A stretch of DNA of 64,000 nt from Acetobacter garciniae (GCF_017377735.1 NZ_JAFVMH010000002.1:372001-436000); one strand, 5' to 3'; numbered from the stretch's first letter, positions 18,131 through 27,334 are shown. The notes: a model not told the origin generated them from the letters alone. Numbers and translations are program-made.

Positions 18131-19705
18131 ATGCAGGACACACAGTTGCGCTCACTGGTTGGAACGGCGGGCAGCAAGCCCGATATCGCGGCACTGCGCA
18201 AGATCTTGCACGACGCCCCCACCGCAGCAAACATGGTGCTGATATGCCACCCCCTGCTTGAGGAGGGGAACGTGAACGACGCCCTGCGCCTGATGCTGGA
18301 GACGGTGTCGCGCAGGCTGGACGATGCGGAACTGAGCACGCTGGCGGCGGGGCTTTTGCTCAAATACACGGCCCTGCACGAGGTTATCGTGACCTTGCTG
18401 CGCAACGTGGTCGAACGCACGCCCGACAATGTGGAGGCCTGGAGCTGGCTTGCCGGAGCCCTGGTGGCGGATGAGAAAATTGCCGAAGGGCTGGGCATTT
18501 TTTCCGATCTCATCCAGCGGTACCCGCAGGACCGCGCCATGCTTTATGAGAACATATCGGCATCCCTGATCGATGCGGGCTACCTGGCCGAGGCCCTGCA
18601 GGTCCTGAGCGTATGCCTGGAGCAGGAAAAGCCGACGGTGACCCTGATGCTGAATCTGGGCAACACGTATTTCGGCCTTGGCATGTGCGAAAAGGCCATC
18701 GCGGCCTACGACAAAAGCCTTGAACTGATGCCCTATGACAATCCGGCGCGCCTGAGCCGGAGCTACGCCCTGCTCAAGGCCCGCCGCCTGGATGACGGTT
18801 GGGAGCATTACGTGCTGCGTTCGCCCCATGTCATGCACATGCCTGACTGGATTCTGGCTCTGCCCCGCCTGCGCCGTGGCAATGACGTGGCGGGCAAGAG
18901 GGTCCTGATCTATCAGGAACAGGGGCTGGGCGACACGATCCAGTTCATTCGCTCGGTCTCCTTCCTGCTCGAGCACGGGGCCAAGGTCACCGCTGCCGTT
19001 CCGGACAATCTCGTGCGGCTTATGGACATGTCCTTTCCCACGGTGGTTTCGCGCACGGCCGAGGACATTGCACCGACCGAGCGCTTTGACTACGGCCTGC
19101 CCATTCCCGACCTGCCCTATATCGCGGGCATCCGGTCCGAGGCCGATATTCCAGACCAGGTGCCCTACCTGCGGGTGGATCCGGGCGATATCGCGAAATT
19201 CGCCGCCATCCTTCCGCCCGCGCGGCCGCGGATCGGTCTGGTATGGGCGGGGGACAGGCGGATCCGCTCCCACGACGTGCTGATAGACCGGCGCCGCTCC
19301 ACCACCCTGGCGGAGATGGCATCCGCCCTGACGCCGGTCGATGCGACGCTGGTCAATCTCCAGTTCGGTCCGCGCCGGGCCGATCTTCAGGAATGGCACG
19401 GCCAGCCCCTGTTCGATCCCATGGGGAGTGTGCGCGATATCGCGGATACGGCGGCCCTTATGGAAAGCCTCGACCTCATCATTTCCGTCGACACGTCCCC
19501 CGTGCATCTGGCCGGAGCGCTCGGGCGGCCTGTCTGGCTCGTCAACCGCCGGGATTCCTGCTGGCGCTGGGGGGAAGAAGGGGAAAGCACAGTCTGGTAC
19601 CCCACCATGCGTATTTTCCGTTCGTGGGAAAAATCGTTCGGGCCGGTTCTCAAGGAAGTGGGCGACGCCTTGCAGCAATGGGTGGCGGCCTGGAAAAAGG
19701 ACTGA
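18131..19705 (+). CDS. TPR-glycosyltransferase, candidate flagellin glycosyltransferase
   Basis: A 524-residue protein with TPR-like helical repeats in the first half (for example LNLGNTYFGLGMCEKAIAAY near residues 175-194) and a C-terminal GT-B-type domain resembling TPR/heptosyltransferase-like enzymes (GKRVLIYQEQGLGDTIQF, RIGLVWAGD, then LDLIISVDTSPVHLAGALG). The layout is that of Caulobacter FlmG, which attaches sugar to flagellins. Its place directly divergent from flhA in a flagellar region supports the same job. ATG 18131 is chosen; an upstream in-frame ATG at 18041 adds a Gly/Gln-rich stretch unlike the family. No sugar-biosynthesis genes are nearby. Confidence 0.65.
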   Translation: MQDTQLRSLVGTAGSKPDIAALRKILHDAPTAANMVLICHPLLEEGNVNDALRLMLETVSRRLDDAELSTLAAGLLLKYTALHEVIVTLLRNVVERTPDNVEAWSWLAGALVADEKIAEGLGIFSDLIQRYPQDRAMLYENISASLIDAGYLAEALQVLSVCLEQEKPTVTLMLNLGNTYFGLGMCEKAIAAYDKSLELMPYDNPARLSRSYALLKARRLDDGWEHYVLRSPHVMHMPDWILALPRLRRGNDVAGKRVLIYQEQGLGDTIQFIRSVSFLLEHGAKVTAAVPDNLVRLMDMSFPTVVSRTAEDIAPTERFDYGLPIPDLPYIAGIRSEADIPDQVPYLRVDPGDIAKFAAILPPARPRIGLVWAGDRRIRSHDVLIDRRRSTTLAEMASALTPVDATLVNLQFGPRRADLQEWHGQPLFDPMGSVRDIADTAALMESLDLIISVDTSPVHLAGALGRPVWLVNRRDSCWRWGEEGESTVWYPTMRIFRSWEKSFGPVLKEVGDALQQWVAAWKKD

Positions 19706-19859
19706 GCCACGAGCCCGAAAAACCCTATGGGTCCGCCCGTCTTTCAGCCCGCGCGCGAACCGGGCCCGTGATCAGCCAGGCTGCGGGTGGAAGCGGCCCT
19801 GCCCGGTCCCGGCGGCAGGGGTTCCGTAGTCAGTTGCGTGCCGGGTGGCCGCCCTTATG

Positions 19860-20807
19860 TCAGTCCTCGTCCTGCCGGACGGGGGGAATAAAGGGCCTTT
19901 GCACGGGCGTTGCGCGGTAGGAGGCCAGGGTCCGCCCATGGGTGCCTTCCATGACCGGGCGGCGGGACGCGGGTTCGGCGTAGTGCCGTACGCCGGTGAA
20001 TGGATGAAACAGCCTGGGGGCTACCGCGGGTGTGCCGGGGTTTCCGGTGGGGGCCTGCGCCACCATGACCGGGTTCTGCCCGTCCGGCGCACGGGGGGCT
20101 GCGGGTCGGGCGAAATGCTGCGCCATGGTTGGGGTCATGCCAGCGGTCGTCCCGGGGGGCATGGCGGAGGCCATCGCGTTCGGCGGGGCGGGGTGCTGGG
20201 GTATCATGCCCGGTGGCCCTTTCGCGCGTGGGTCGGGCAGGGTCGGGCGACCGTCCTGCGGCACAGCCCAGGCTTCCAGCACCTTCCATTGGTAAGGTGT
20301 GCCGATACCCGGTGTCTGGGAATGATAGGCGGCCGCCGCACGGGGCCAGCTTCCCATCTTGTTATGCATCTGAAGCAGGAAATCCGCCGCATATAAGGCG
20401 TTGCGGGTCGGGTCGAATGCCTGGTCGAGCGATGAAAACGCATTGGGGTGCTGTTGCAGGTTCACCTGCATGCAGCCGACATCGAGCGAGTAGATGCCTT
20501 GCAGGTGGAACAGTTCGACCGCGTCCAGGGCTTCGCGCCGGCTGCCGTAGTAATGGCCCACCCCATCCGCCGTGACGGTCCACGGCCAGGGGGAGATCAC
20601 GCCCCCACCTTCGGGCCGGCCACTTTCCACGCGGCTCATGGCGGCCAGGAATCCGTCGGGAATATGCATCGCCCGCTCGGCCTGCGCGGTCGCGGCAATG
20701 CACAGTTCCGCGTCAGGCGAATGGGCAAGTGCCTGCGGCACGGTGGCGGCGAGAAAGGCCGGCAAGGCCAGTGCGACAGGCCAGCGGGGGAGGAAGCAAG
20801 ACGACAT
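19860..20807 (-). CDS. Secreted lytic transglycosylase with proline-rich tail
   Basis: A 315-residue protein with a signal peptide (cleavage near PQALAHS) and an SLT-type lysozyme-like domain (about 35-185). AMSRVESGRP carries the probable catalytic Glu; SLDVGCMQVNLQQHP, FDPTRNALYAADFL and AAYHSQTPG are family blocks. It cleaves peptidoglycan in the periplasm. The last 115 residues are Pro/Ala-rich with no known domain. Alphaproteobacterial FlgJ lacks a muramidase domain and a separate enzyme such as SltF opens the wall for the rod. Lying next to flgI-flgJ, this gene is a fair candidate, though general wall remodelling is possible. Confidence 0.78.
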   Translation of the reverse strand: MSSCFLPRWPVALALPAFLAATVPQALAHSPDAELCIAATAQAERAMHIPDGFLAAMSRVESGRPEGGGVISPWPWTVTADGVGHYYGSRREALDAVELFHLQGIYSLDVGCMQVNLQQHPNAFSSLDQAFDPTRNALYAADFLLQMHNKMGSWPRAAAAYHSQTPGIGTPYQWKVLEAWAVPQDGRPTLPDPRAKGPPGMIPQHPAPPNAMASAMPPGTTAGMTPTMAQHFARPAAPRAPDGQNPVMVAQAPTGNPGTPAVAPRLFHPFTGVRHYAEPASRRPVMEGTHGRTLASYRATPVQRPFIPPVRQDED

Positions 20808-21244
20808 GGCGCACTCAGCCAGGCGGCACGGGGCCGGGCCGGGTCATTGCGCGGCCCGGTGTGCCATAGGGCGCGCCATGGGGAATGCCACGGCGCTTGC
20901 CATAAGGCTTGCCAACCCGGTAGCGGAAGATTTGCCGGAGCACGTGCCGGTCATGATCGTCATTTTCCTGCCTTGGAGGCGTCGTGTTCAGGGCGGTTCG
21001 ACGGAGCAGGCCCAAGGGTGTGCGCCCGTGCGCAGAGGTCTGTCTGGCCTGTTCCATACCAAATTCCGTGCAATCCTGGATACGTCTTATTGCCTCCGGC
21101 ATGTCTTTTCCAGCAATAACGGGCCGCAGCGTTGCGATCCATCGGGGTATGAGCATTGAATGTCAGGGCCAGTCGGCGTATTCTGCGCCAGAGCCGTGGC
21201 ATGGTTCCAATGTCACGCAGCGAGAACGCAAGGGTTGTCAGTTT
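20808..21244. other. Gap between transglycosylase and flgI
   Basis: No confident gene. A minus-strand frame at 20844-20963 would give a 39-residue peptide with a hydrophobic segment, with aggaaa before its ATG, but nothing supports it. The region must hold the divergent promoters for the transglycosylase and the flgI operon. Confidence 0.35.
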
Positions 21245-22474
21245 ATGAGGAATCGCCTCAAGGCGAGTACTGATCGGCGTTGCCATGGTCTGCGTGGTGC
21301 CAGCCGCACTATCAGCAATACCCTGTTGCGTAGCGCCACGCCGGGTGCTGGGCGGCTTGCGCGCTGGGCGTTTTCCCTGGTCGCAACATTCTGCCTGCTG
21401 GCGGGGCTGGGCGGTATTCACGCCGCCAAGGCCGCCCCCGTGCGTATCAAGGATATCGTCGATTACGAAGGCGTGCGGGACAACCAACTGGTCGGTTACG
21501 GGCTGGTGGTCGGCCTGCGGGGCACGGGCGATCGTCTGACCAATACCATCTTCACGCGTGAAACGCTGATCGGCATGCTCAACCGCCTGGGCGTGAATAT
21601 TCGCGACCGCGAAATCCAGCTCCAGACGCATGACGTGGCCGCTGTCATGGTTACCGCCACCCTGCCGCCGTTCTCGCACGGGGGCGGGCGGATCGATGTC
21701 ACGGTCTCGGCCGTGGGCGATGCACGCGATCTGACGGGGGGCACCCTGCTTGTCACCCCCCTCCAGGCCGCGGATGGAGAAGTCTACGCCGTGGCCCAGG
21801 GGTCGCTGGTGACGAACGCGTTTGCCGCAGGCGGGGCCGGGGGTAGTGTGACGCAGAATATTCCCACCAGCGGGCATATCGCCAACGGGGCGGTGGTCGA
21901 ACGTGAGGTACCGGTGGCACTGGGGGTGAATGGTGTGGTGCACCTGTCCCTGCATAACCCGAATTTCACGACCGCCAGCCGCATTGCCGATGCCGTGAAC
22001 GCCTCGATCCGCCGGGGCATTGCCCGCGTGGACGATCCGCGCACCATCGCGGTGGACCTGTCCGGGCGCGATGCCGCACAGGTGCTCTACCGTATTGGCG
22101 ATCTGACGATCGAGCCCGACACCATGGCCAAGGTCATTGTGGATGAAGCCAGCGGCACGATCGTCATGGGCGATAATGTGCGCATCAGCACCGTGGCCAT
22201 AGCCCAGGGCAACCTGACGATCCAGGTGACGGAAACCCCCGTTGCCTCCCAGCCCGGGCCGTTTTCCAACGGTACGACCGTTGTGCTGCCACGCACCCAG
22301 ATCAATGCCAGCACGGATAATTCGCACCGCCTGGGCATATTGCGTGAAGGGCCGACCCTGGCCAGCCTGGTTTCGGGCATGAACGCGCTGGGCATGGGGC
22401 CGCGTGACATGATCAGCATCCTCCAGGCCATCAAGGCCGATGGCGCACTCCAGGCCGATCTCGAGGTAAGGTAA
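21245..22474 (+). CDS. flgI: Flagellar P-ring protein FlgI
   Basis: A 409-residue periplasmic protein that forms the P-ring around the rod in the peptidoglycan layer. A long N-terminus leads into a signal peptide (FSLVATFCLLAGLGG, cleaved near HAAKA) and the mature start APVRIKDIVDYEGVRDNQL, typical of FlgI. Conserved NQLVGYGLVVGLRGTGD and the closing LGMGPRDMISILQAIKADGAL are present. The start at ATG 21245 precedes the signal peptide by some 40 residues, so a later start is possible. It is first gene of a flgI-flgJ-flgN-like run. Confidence 0.93.
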   Translation: MRNRLKASTDRRCHGLRGASRTISNTLLRSATPGAGRLARWAFSLVATFCLLAGLGGIHAAKAAPVRIKDIVDYEGVRDNQLVGYGLVVGLRGTGDRLTNTIFTRETLIGMLNRLGVNIRDREIQLQTHDVAAVMVTATLPPFSHGGGRIDVTVSAVGDARDLTGGTLLVTPLQAADGEVYAVAQGSLVTNAFAAGGAGGSVTQNIPTSGHIANGAVVEREVPVALGVNGVVHLSLHNPNFTTASRIADAVNASIRRGIARVDDPRTIAVDLSGRDAAQVLYRIGDLTIEPDTMAKVIVDEASGTIVMGDNVRISTVAIAQGNLTIQVTETPVASQPGPFSNGTTVVLPRTQINASTDNSHRLGILREGPTLASLVSGMNALGMGPRDMISILQAIKADGALQADLEVR

Positions 22475-22482
22475 GCCAGAGC

Positions 22483-23046
22483 ATGAGCATAGACAGTGTC
22501 ACCGCAGCTCTTTCCGCCACGGCCCAGGCCGGAGGCACGCAGTCTACGGGGCTGAGTGCCAGCCAGATGGAACAGGCCCGCAAGGCGGCGGTCGAGTTCG
22601 AAGGCATGACGATCGGCGAATTGCTGCAACCCATGTTCGATACCGTCGATACGGATGACATGTTCGGTGGCGGCGATGCGGAAAAGCAGTTTCGCTCCCT
22701 CCAGGTTACGGAACTGGGCAAGCAGATCGCCCATAATGGCGGGATCGGCATGGCCGACAGCCTTTATACCCAGATGCTGAAAATGCAGGAGCAGGCGCAG
22801 GCTGCCTCCCAGACACGCAGCCATGCCCGTGCTGACGCGGCCGCGCAGGCGGGAACCCAGTCGGCCACTTCGGCGGCTACCGCGGCAGTGGCTACCCCGG
22901 CGGCCCAAACGACCGCTCAGTCGGGCACTTCGGTGGCTACCCCCGTGGCCAGTCAGTCACCCACGGGGTCGCAAGGCCAGGTGAATGCTGAAGCAGGCGG
23001 TCAGGCAACGGGCGGGCAAGCGACCGGTGCGCAGGGTCAGTCATGA
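22483..23046 (+). CDS. flgJ: FlgJ-type rod-binding protein (no muramidase domain)
   Basis: A 187-residue protein. Residues about 25-105 match the FlgJ N-terminal rod-binding domain (AAVEFEGMTIGELLQPMFDT, then GGIGMADSLYTQMLKMQEQ). The C-terminal glucosaminidase domain of enterobacterial FlgJ is absent, as in other alphaproteobacteria. Instead there is a low-complexity Ala/Thr/Gln/Gly tail with short repeated units (SGTSVATPV-like). It acts as scaffold for rod assembly. It overlaps the next gene by 4 bases. Confidence 0.85.
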   Translation: MSIDSVTAALSATAQAGGTQSTGLSASQMEQARKAAVEFEGMTIGELLQPMFDTVDTDDMFGGGDAEKQFRSLQVTELGKQIAHNGGIGMADSLYTQMLKMQEQAQAASQTRSHARADAAAQAGTQSATSAATAAVATPAAQTTAQSGTSVATPVASQSPTGSQGQVNAEAGGQATGGQATGAQGQS

Positions 23047-23543
23047 GCCAGAAAATGGATAAATCCTCCGCCCAGCTTCTGCGCTGCTTCGATGATGTCT
23101 GCAAGCTGATCGAAAAAGAGAACGATTTTCTCGCCGCTGGCAAATTGTCCGAGGCAGTGGCCCTGCTTACCAGCAAGCAGCAGCAGATGGAAAAGCTCGA
23201 GCACGCGCTGGAGGCAGATGCCCCCTCCGGGCCCGAGGGTGTGGAGCATAACGCGCCGGTCACGCATGCCGATGCCCCTGCTGGCGATGCCGGGACCGCG
23301 CAGGCAGCTTCGGCCAATCCCAGAAAGCACCTGCCCCAGTTGAACGCGGCCGCCCGGCGTTTTTCCGATCTGGCGCGCCGGAACCGGGTCTTGCTGAGAA
23401 ACGCGATCGACACGCAGAACGCCCTTCTCAAGCTGATTGTCGTCGATGCTGTGCAGGACACGGGCACAGGCTACGGGGCTACCGGCCGCTATACGGTGGA
23501 CAGTCAGGCCCATGGTGCGCTGGCCCTGCGCAGTGACGTCTGA
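23043..23543 (+). CDS. FlgN-like flagellar export chaperone
   Basis: A 166-residue, mostly helical protein. The N-terminal part (LIEKENDFLAAGKLSEAVAL) and the C-terminal part (AARRFSDLARRNRVLLRNAI, then ALLKLIVVDAVQ) fit the FlgN family, which keeps hook-filament junction proteins FlgK and FlgL soluble before export. The middle is an Ala/Pro/Asp-rich linker. ATGA overlap with flgJ makes coupling clear. Identity is by pattern and context, not certain. Confidence 0.6.
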   Translation: MSQKMDKSSAQLLRCFDDVCKLIEKENDFLAAGKLSEAVALLTSKQQQMEKLEHALEADAPSGPEGVEHNAPVTHADAPAGDAGTAQAASANPRKHLPQLNAAARRFSDLARRNRVLLRNAIDTQNALLKLIVVDAVQDTGTGYGATGRYTVDSQAHGALALRSDV

Positions 23544-23690
23544 TAGCGGTCGCGTGCGCATGACGGCATGCAGGGGGGCTGGCCATTGCCGTGCCGATAG
23601 GGGTGTGCACCACCTTGCGGCGGCATGATGGTGCGCGGGCCTGTTCCTGAAAACAGAGTGGTTTCAACGCCTGGCATGGAGAATTGTCAG

Positions 23691-24185
23691 ATGGATGCGC
23701 ATGGCCGTTTTTCCGGCACGGTTATCTGGGTGCGTGGGGTTGCCAGTGCTGGCGCCGCTCTGGCGTTGTGTATGGGGCTTGCGGGATGCACCCCGCCTGC
23801 CAAGCCCTATCTGGACGAGGGCAGGAAACTGGCGCAGGCGGGCTTTGTCGCCCATGCCGCCGATACCACGGCCCGCTACGCCATGATGAACACGCTGCCG
23901 CCGGGTATGGTTACGTATCGTCCGTCTTCCGTGGGGCCGGTCTATCTTTATGCCGACCCGATTGGCTGCGGCTGTGTCTATATGGGGTCGGAGAACGCTT
24001 ACAAGGCGCTGAAAAATATCGACACGGTCATGGTGAATAAGCAAAGAGTCTCCGCCGTGCCGGAATCGCCTGAAATGGACGCCGAAAACAGGCGCGATAC
24101 AGCGGCATGGGACTGGAGCGCCTGGTCCTCCGCCGCTGATCCGGGGCCCAGCCAGCCCAAGCATGTGATTGGCGGATACTGGTAA
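23691..24185 (+). CDS. Lipoprotein of unknown function in the flagellar cluster
   Basis: A 164-residue predicted lipoprotein with lipobox LAGC (Cys33) after a hydrophobic signal. The mature part has PIGCGCVYMGSENAYKAL and an aromatic end (VIGGYW). I know no function for it. ATG 23691 has GGAG 9 bases upstream; in-frame ATGs at 23625 and 23676 are less likely. Its position 147 bases after the flgN-like gene suggests envelope or motility work, but it may be unrelated. Confidence 0.65.
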   Translation: MDAHGRFSGTVIWVRGVASAGAALALCMGLAGCTPPAKPYLDEGRKLAQAGFVAHAADTTARYAMMNTLPPGMVTYRPSSVGPVYLYADPIGCGCVYMGSENAYKALKNIDTVMVNKQRVSAVPESPEMDAENRRDTAAWDWSAWSSAADPGPSQPKHVIGGYW

Positions 24186-24246
24186 GCAGGGTTCATCCGC
24201 CTGATCGGACTGCCAAAACTCTGTCCGAACTATCGGGTTAATATTT

Positions 24247-24337
24247 AAAAGTTTCTGGTGAAGCTTTTTTCAAAAAGCTTTAAAGAATGTCACCTTTTTG
24301 AAAAAAGGCGACACCCGGAAACTTTTATTATTTATCA
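24247..24337 (+). repeat. Dispersed double-hairpin repeat, copy C (full)
   Basis: This is the best-preserved copy. Outer arms taaaagtttctggtg and cacccggaaactttta pair with each other and enclose two hairpins: gaagctttttt-c-aaaaagctt and gtcaccttttt-g-aaaaaaggcgac. Runs of T occur on both strands. It lies between the convergent 3' ends of the lipoprotein gene and the DUF6468 gene. Confidence 0.85.
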
Positions 24338-24402
24338 GTTATTTGTTTTGAAACAGTCTTGCGCAAGGCTGCGGTTTGTAAAATCGGGCCGTTCCGTCGC
24401 GT

Positions 24403-25128
24403 TTACCTGCGCCCACGGGTCTTGTTGCGGCCCGCATTGCTGTTCGGTCCTACAATCGGCGCTTTTGGCTCATTCTGCCCGTCCTGACGACCCAGGAAGG
24501 TTTTTTCCAGCATCTGCAGGTTGGGTTCCTTGCGCAGGGGCGGGGTGGTGAGCGCTGGCTTGTCGGTGGTCGAAAGAACCGTCTGGGGCTTTACCGATCC
24601 TTCCCCCTGCGCTGCCTGTGCACTGCTGGAGAGCGCCTTCTGCCCTTCGGCGGGTGAGGTGCTGGCAGGAGCTTGCGCGGCATCGGCAGCGCTTGCAACC
24701 GGGCCACCCGCTTCAGCCAAAAGGGATTCGGCTTCCTTGATCAGCGTGATCCGGATCGCACTGGCCTGTTCGACCAGATTGCCCAGCCTTTTTTCCTGCG
24801 AGGGAAGCTGCGTTGCCAGGATCTCGATCCGGTCGGCGGTGGCGTCGGCCTTGCTGACGACACTGTCGAGTTCCACCCCCGCCATTTTCGCCTGTTCGAT
24901 CATGCGGCTGAGCGGGCGGCCGCTGACTTCCCCCGCGATACGCAGTTTCTCAACCCCTTCTTCCGCACTTTTCACGCTGCTTTCCAGTTTTTCGACAAGG
25001 GCAAGCAGGCTGGCGCGGTCCCGTTTGAGGTTGGAGAGAATGCGACCGAGATAAAAACTGTAGACTATTCCCAAAAGCAGGAAGAACGACAGAACGATCT
25101 CAATGATCATTTGAATCTGTGTCAGCAT
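24403..25128 (-). CDS. DUF6468 flagellum-associated membrane protein
   Basis: A 241-residue protein with one N-terminal membrane span (IIEIVLSFFLLLGIVYSFYLG), a helical coiled-coil-prone middle (about 33-130) and a polar Ala/Ser/Pro-rich end finishing in a basic RNKTRGRR tail. It fits the DUF6468 family found beside fliL and fliM in Rhodospirillales. It is third gene of fliL-fliM-DUF6468 and starts 69 bases after fliM. Its exact role in the motor is unknown to me. Confidence 0.7.
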   Translation of the reverse strand: MLTQIQMIIEIVLSFFLLLGIVYSFYLGRILSNLKRDRASLLALVEKLESSVKSAEEGVEKLRIAGEVSGRPLSRMIEQAKMAGVELDSVVSKADATADRIEILATQLPSQEKRLGNLVEQASAIRITLIKEAESLLAEAGGPVASAADAAQAPASTSPAEGQKALSSSAQAAQGEGSVKPQTVLSTTDKPALTTPPLRKEPNLQMLEKTFLGRQDGQNEPKAPIVGPNSNAGRNKTRGRR

Positions 25129-25197
25129 CTGCCTGAAGGTCTCCAGTCTGGCCGGGCTGCGGTGGCAGGCCGGTTATGGCGTAATGAAAGGGTGATG

Positions 25198-26367
25198 TCA
25201 GGGCCTGCTCGCCGGGGCGTCGGGCAGGGGCGGTGCGGGCGTGGTGGGGGCTGCGGTATGGTTATGCGGGCTGTCGTCGGGGACAAGTCTTCTCTCGACC
25301 TTGACGGCGGCTTTGCCATGAAGCTGCCCCAGCCGCCCTTCGAAAAGCTGGGTATGACCGCATTGCAGCCTGACATGAAGGGGCGTTCCGGTCCGGTGGG
25401 GAAAGGTGATCTGCATTCCGGGCTTGAGGTTCAGCACATCGGACAGGGGAACGGTCTTTTCCTCGAATACGGCGGAGACTTCCACATCGGTTTCCAGAAT
25501 TTCGGAAATCAGATGGCTTTCCCAGATGGAATCCCGGCCGAACCGTTCGCCCATGAACTGCTGCGAAAGCTGGTCGCGCACCGGCTCGAGCGTGGCGTAC
25601 GGAATGATCAGGTCCAGATTGCCGCTGCGGTCTTCCATGTCGATATGCAGCTTAGCCATGACCACCGCGTTCGACGCGCGGGCGATGGCCGCAAAGCGTG
25701 AACTGACCTCAAGCCGTTCAAAAGACAGGTCGATCGCGCAGACGGGACTGAAAGCGGCGGACAGGTCGTTCAGCGTCAGGACAATCAGCTTTTCGATCAG
25801 GGCCCGCTCGATGGCGGTATGCGGTCGTGTTTCGGTCCCGGCATGGCCGGCGCCGCGCGGTCCGCCCATAAGGATATCGATAATGGAATAGGAAAGGGAG
25901 GAATCCACGACAAGAAGGCCGTAATTCTCCCATTGTACGGCCTTGAAAACCGCAAACAGCGAGGATGACGGCACGGCGTTCATATAGTCGCCAAAACACA
26001 TGGAGCGCATGCTCTCCATCGTGATTTCGACATTGTCGTTCGTAAAGCTGCGCAGCGTGGAAGACAGAAGCCGCACCAGCCGGTCAAAGACGATCTCGAG
26101 CATGGGCAGGCGTTCATACGCCACGAACCCCGCCTTGATCACCCGTTCCATGCCGGTTTCTTCCTTGGTGGGAAGTCCGGCAAAGGTATTGCCCAGCAGG
26201 CTGTCGATCTCGGACTGATCCAGCACGTGCCCGCTCATCATGTCATGCTCATGCACGGCCGGACCGGGAGCGGCACCGCCGGGTTCAGCATGGGCTGCGT
26301 CGGCCTGTGTCGGGGCCGCGGTATCGGGGTGTTCGGCATGATCTGTCCTGTCGTCCGTGCTTTGCAT
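25198..26367 (-). CDS. fliM: Flagellar motor switch protein FliM
   Basis: C-ring component that binds phospho-CheY and sets rotation direction. The 389-residue product has the FliM signature LDQSEIDSLLG (about 50-60) that forms the CheY-binding segment, a middle CheC-like domain (EYGLLVVDSSLSYSIIDILMGG region) and a C-terminal SpoA domain (VSAVFEEKTVPLSDVLNLKPG). The first 45 residues are an unusual His/Asp/Ala-rich extension. It lies between fliL and DUF6468 in a minus-strand operon. Confidence 0.93.
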   Translation of the reverse strand: MQSTDDRTDHAEHPDTAAPTQADAAHAEPGGAAPGPAVHEHDMMSGHVLDQSEIDSLLGNTFAGLPTKEETGMERVIKAGFVAYERLPMLEIVFDRLVRLLSSTLRSFTNDNVEITMESMRSMCFGDYMNAVPSSSLFAVFKAVQWENYGLLVVDSSLSYSIIDILMGGPRGAGHAGTETRPHTAIERALIEKLIVLTLNDLSAAFSPVCAIDLSFERLEVSSRFAAIARASNAVVMAKLHIDMEDRSGNLDLIIPYATLEPVRDQLSQQFMGERFGRDSIWESHLISEILETDVEVSAVFEEKTVPLSDVLNLKPGMQITFPHRTGTPLHVRLQCGHTQLFEGRLGQLHGKAAVKVERRLVPDDSPHNHTAAPTTPAPPLPDAPASRP

Positions 26368-26427
26368 GTCGTTTTCGCAACATTTCCCGGTTGGCGTTAC
26401 CGTTGGAGGGTCAGTCGGCTTGCGGGT

Positions 26428-26964
26428 CTATTGAACAAGAAATTCGACAAGATAGAGATTGGTTACCTGCAAAGGAGCCAGTTCGGCCTGCAGGCGGCGC
26501 AATATGGCTTCACGCAGCCTGTAGATACCGTTGCCGCGAATATCCTGCGGGCGGGTTTCATGCAGGTAGGTCTGGAAAATATCCTGGATGACGGGAACGG
26601 TGTCCTGAAGGGCGGTGGCATCCTTCGCGCCGACGATTTCAACCTTGGCGGTCAGCTTGACATAGACCGTGCGCCCGTCACCGCTGTCCAGATTGGAGAC
26701 AAGGGTAGGAATACCCAGGATAATCGGCGGGTGCAGCATGCTGCCAGCTTCTTTTGTCTGCTTGCTGACGTCATTGCCCAGAAAATGGAACAGATGGGTG
26801 AATTTTCCAACCGCGACCCCGCCAATGACCAGGAGCAGGATCACCACGCCAAGGAACATGATCTTGCGTTTGCGCAGTTTGGAGGCTGTATCAGCGGACG
26901 CTGTCTCCTTATGGTCTTCCCCCGCAGAGGAAGCGGGCACGCCGCCGGTAACAGTCTCACTCAT
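26428..26964 (-). CDS. fliL: Flagellar basal body-associated protein FliL
   Basis: A 178-residue single-span inner-membrane protein that supports the stator. A short cytoplasmic N-terminus and a basic RKRK stretch precede the span (IMFLGVVILLLVIGGVAVG, about 35-53), then a periplasmic domain with the family's late RLREAILRRLQAELAPLQV and a short end VEFLVQ. ATG 26964 has GGAG 10 bases upstream; the in-frame GTG at 27000 is less likely. Confidence 0.88.
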   Translation of the reverse strand: MSETVTGGVPASSAGEDHKETASADTASKLRKRKIMFLGVVILLLVIGGVAVGKFTHLFHFLGNDVSKQTKEAGSMLHPPIILGIPTLVSNLDSGDGRTVYVKLTAKVEIVGAKDATALQDTVPVIQDIFQTYLHETRPQDIRGNGIYRLREAILRRLQAELAPLQVTNLYLVEFLVQ

Positions 26965-27334
26965 GTCTGGTTGGCTCCGGGAATGGTTGAACAAACTCAC
27001 CAGCGCGCAGTCTAGCTATTGGGCCGCGCCTACTCAATGGTTTCTGTAAGGCGGTTTCTGTAAGGCGCGTGCTAAAGTCGCGGGGGAATGGAACCGTTCA
27101 TGGCGGGAGCAGGAAAGTGGCCCGAACCTGCCTGATGGAGAGGGATCCGGATTGGGGTAGCCAAAACACGAACGCGCCACAGAGGTGGCGCGCAAGGTCG
27201 GGCCAAAAGCAGGTAATTCGCCCCGCGCAAAACCCGCCTTCGCGCGGGTAACGCAGGCCGCTTGTATCCCACCCCGTACCGTACGGCTGGCCCGGTCGAA
27301 AAAGGACAGGCCAGCCGGAACAGCAGCCAGGTGG
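26965..27334. other. Gap between fliL and flgE with hairpin
   Basis: No gene is seen. It contains the 14-bp direct duplication listed separately at 27039-27066, and a perfect 8-bp stem hairpin at 27173-27192 (cgcgccac/gtggcgcg, 4-base loop) that may end flgE transcription although it lacks a T-run. It must also include the fliL promoter. Confidence 0.4.
27039..27066. repeat. 14-bp tandem duplication upstream of fliL
   Basis: The unit ggtttctgtaaggc occurs twice head to tail, about 75 bases upstream of the fliL start. It may be a replication-slip product or two copies of a binding site. Confidence 0.6.

Noticed and set aside
20844..20963. 39-residue peptide frame antisense to the flgI upstream region
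   Set aside because: A short hydrophobic stretch and a weak aggaaa signal are not enough to call a gene.
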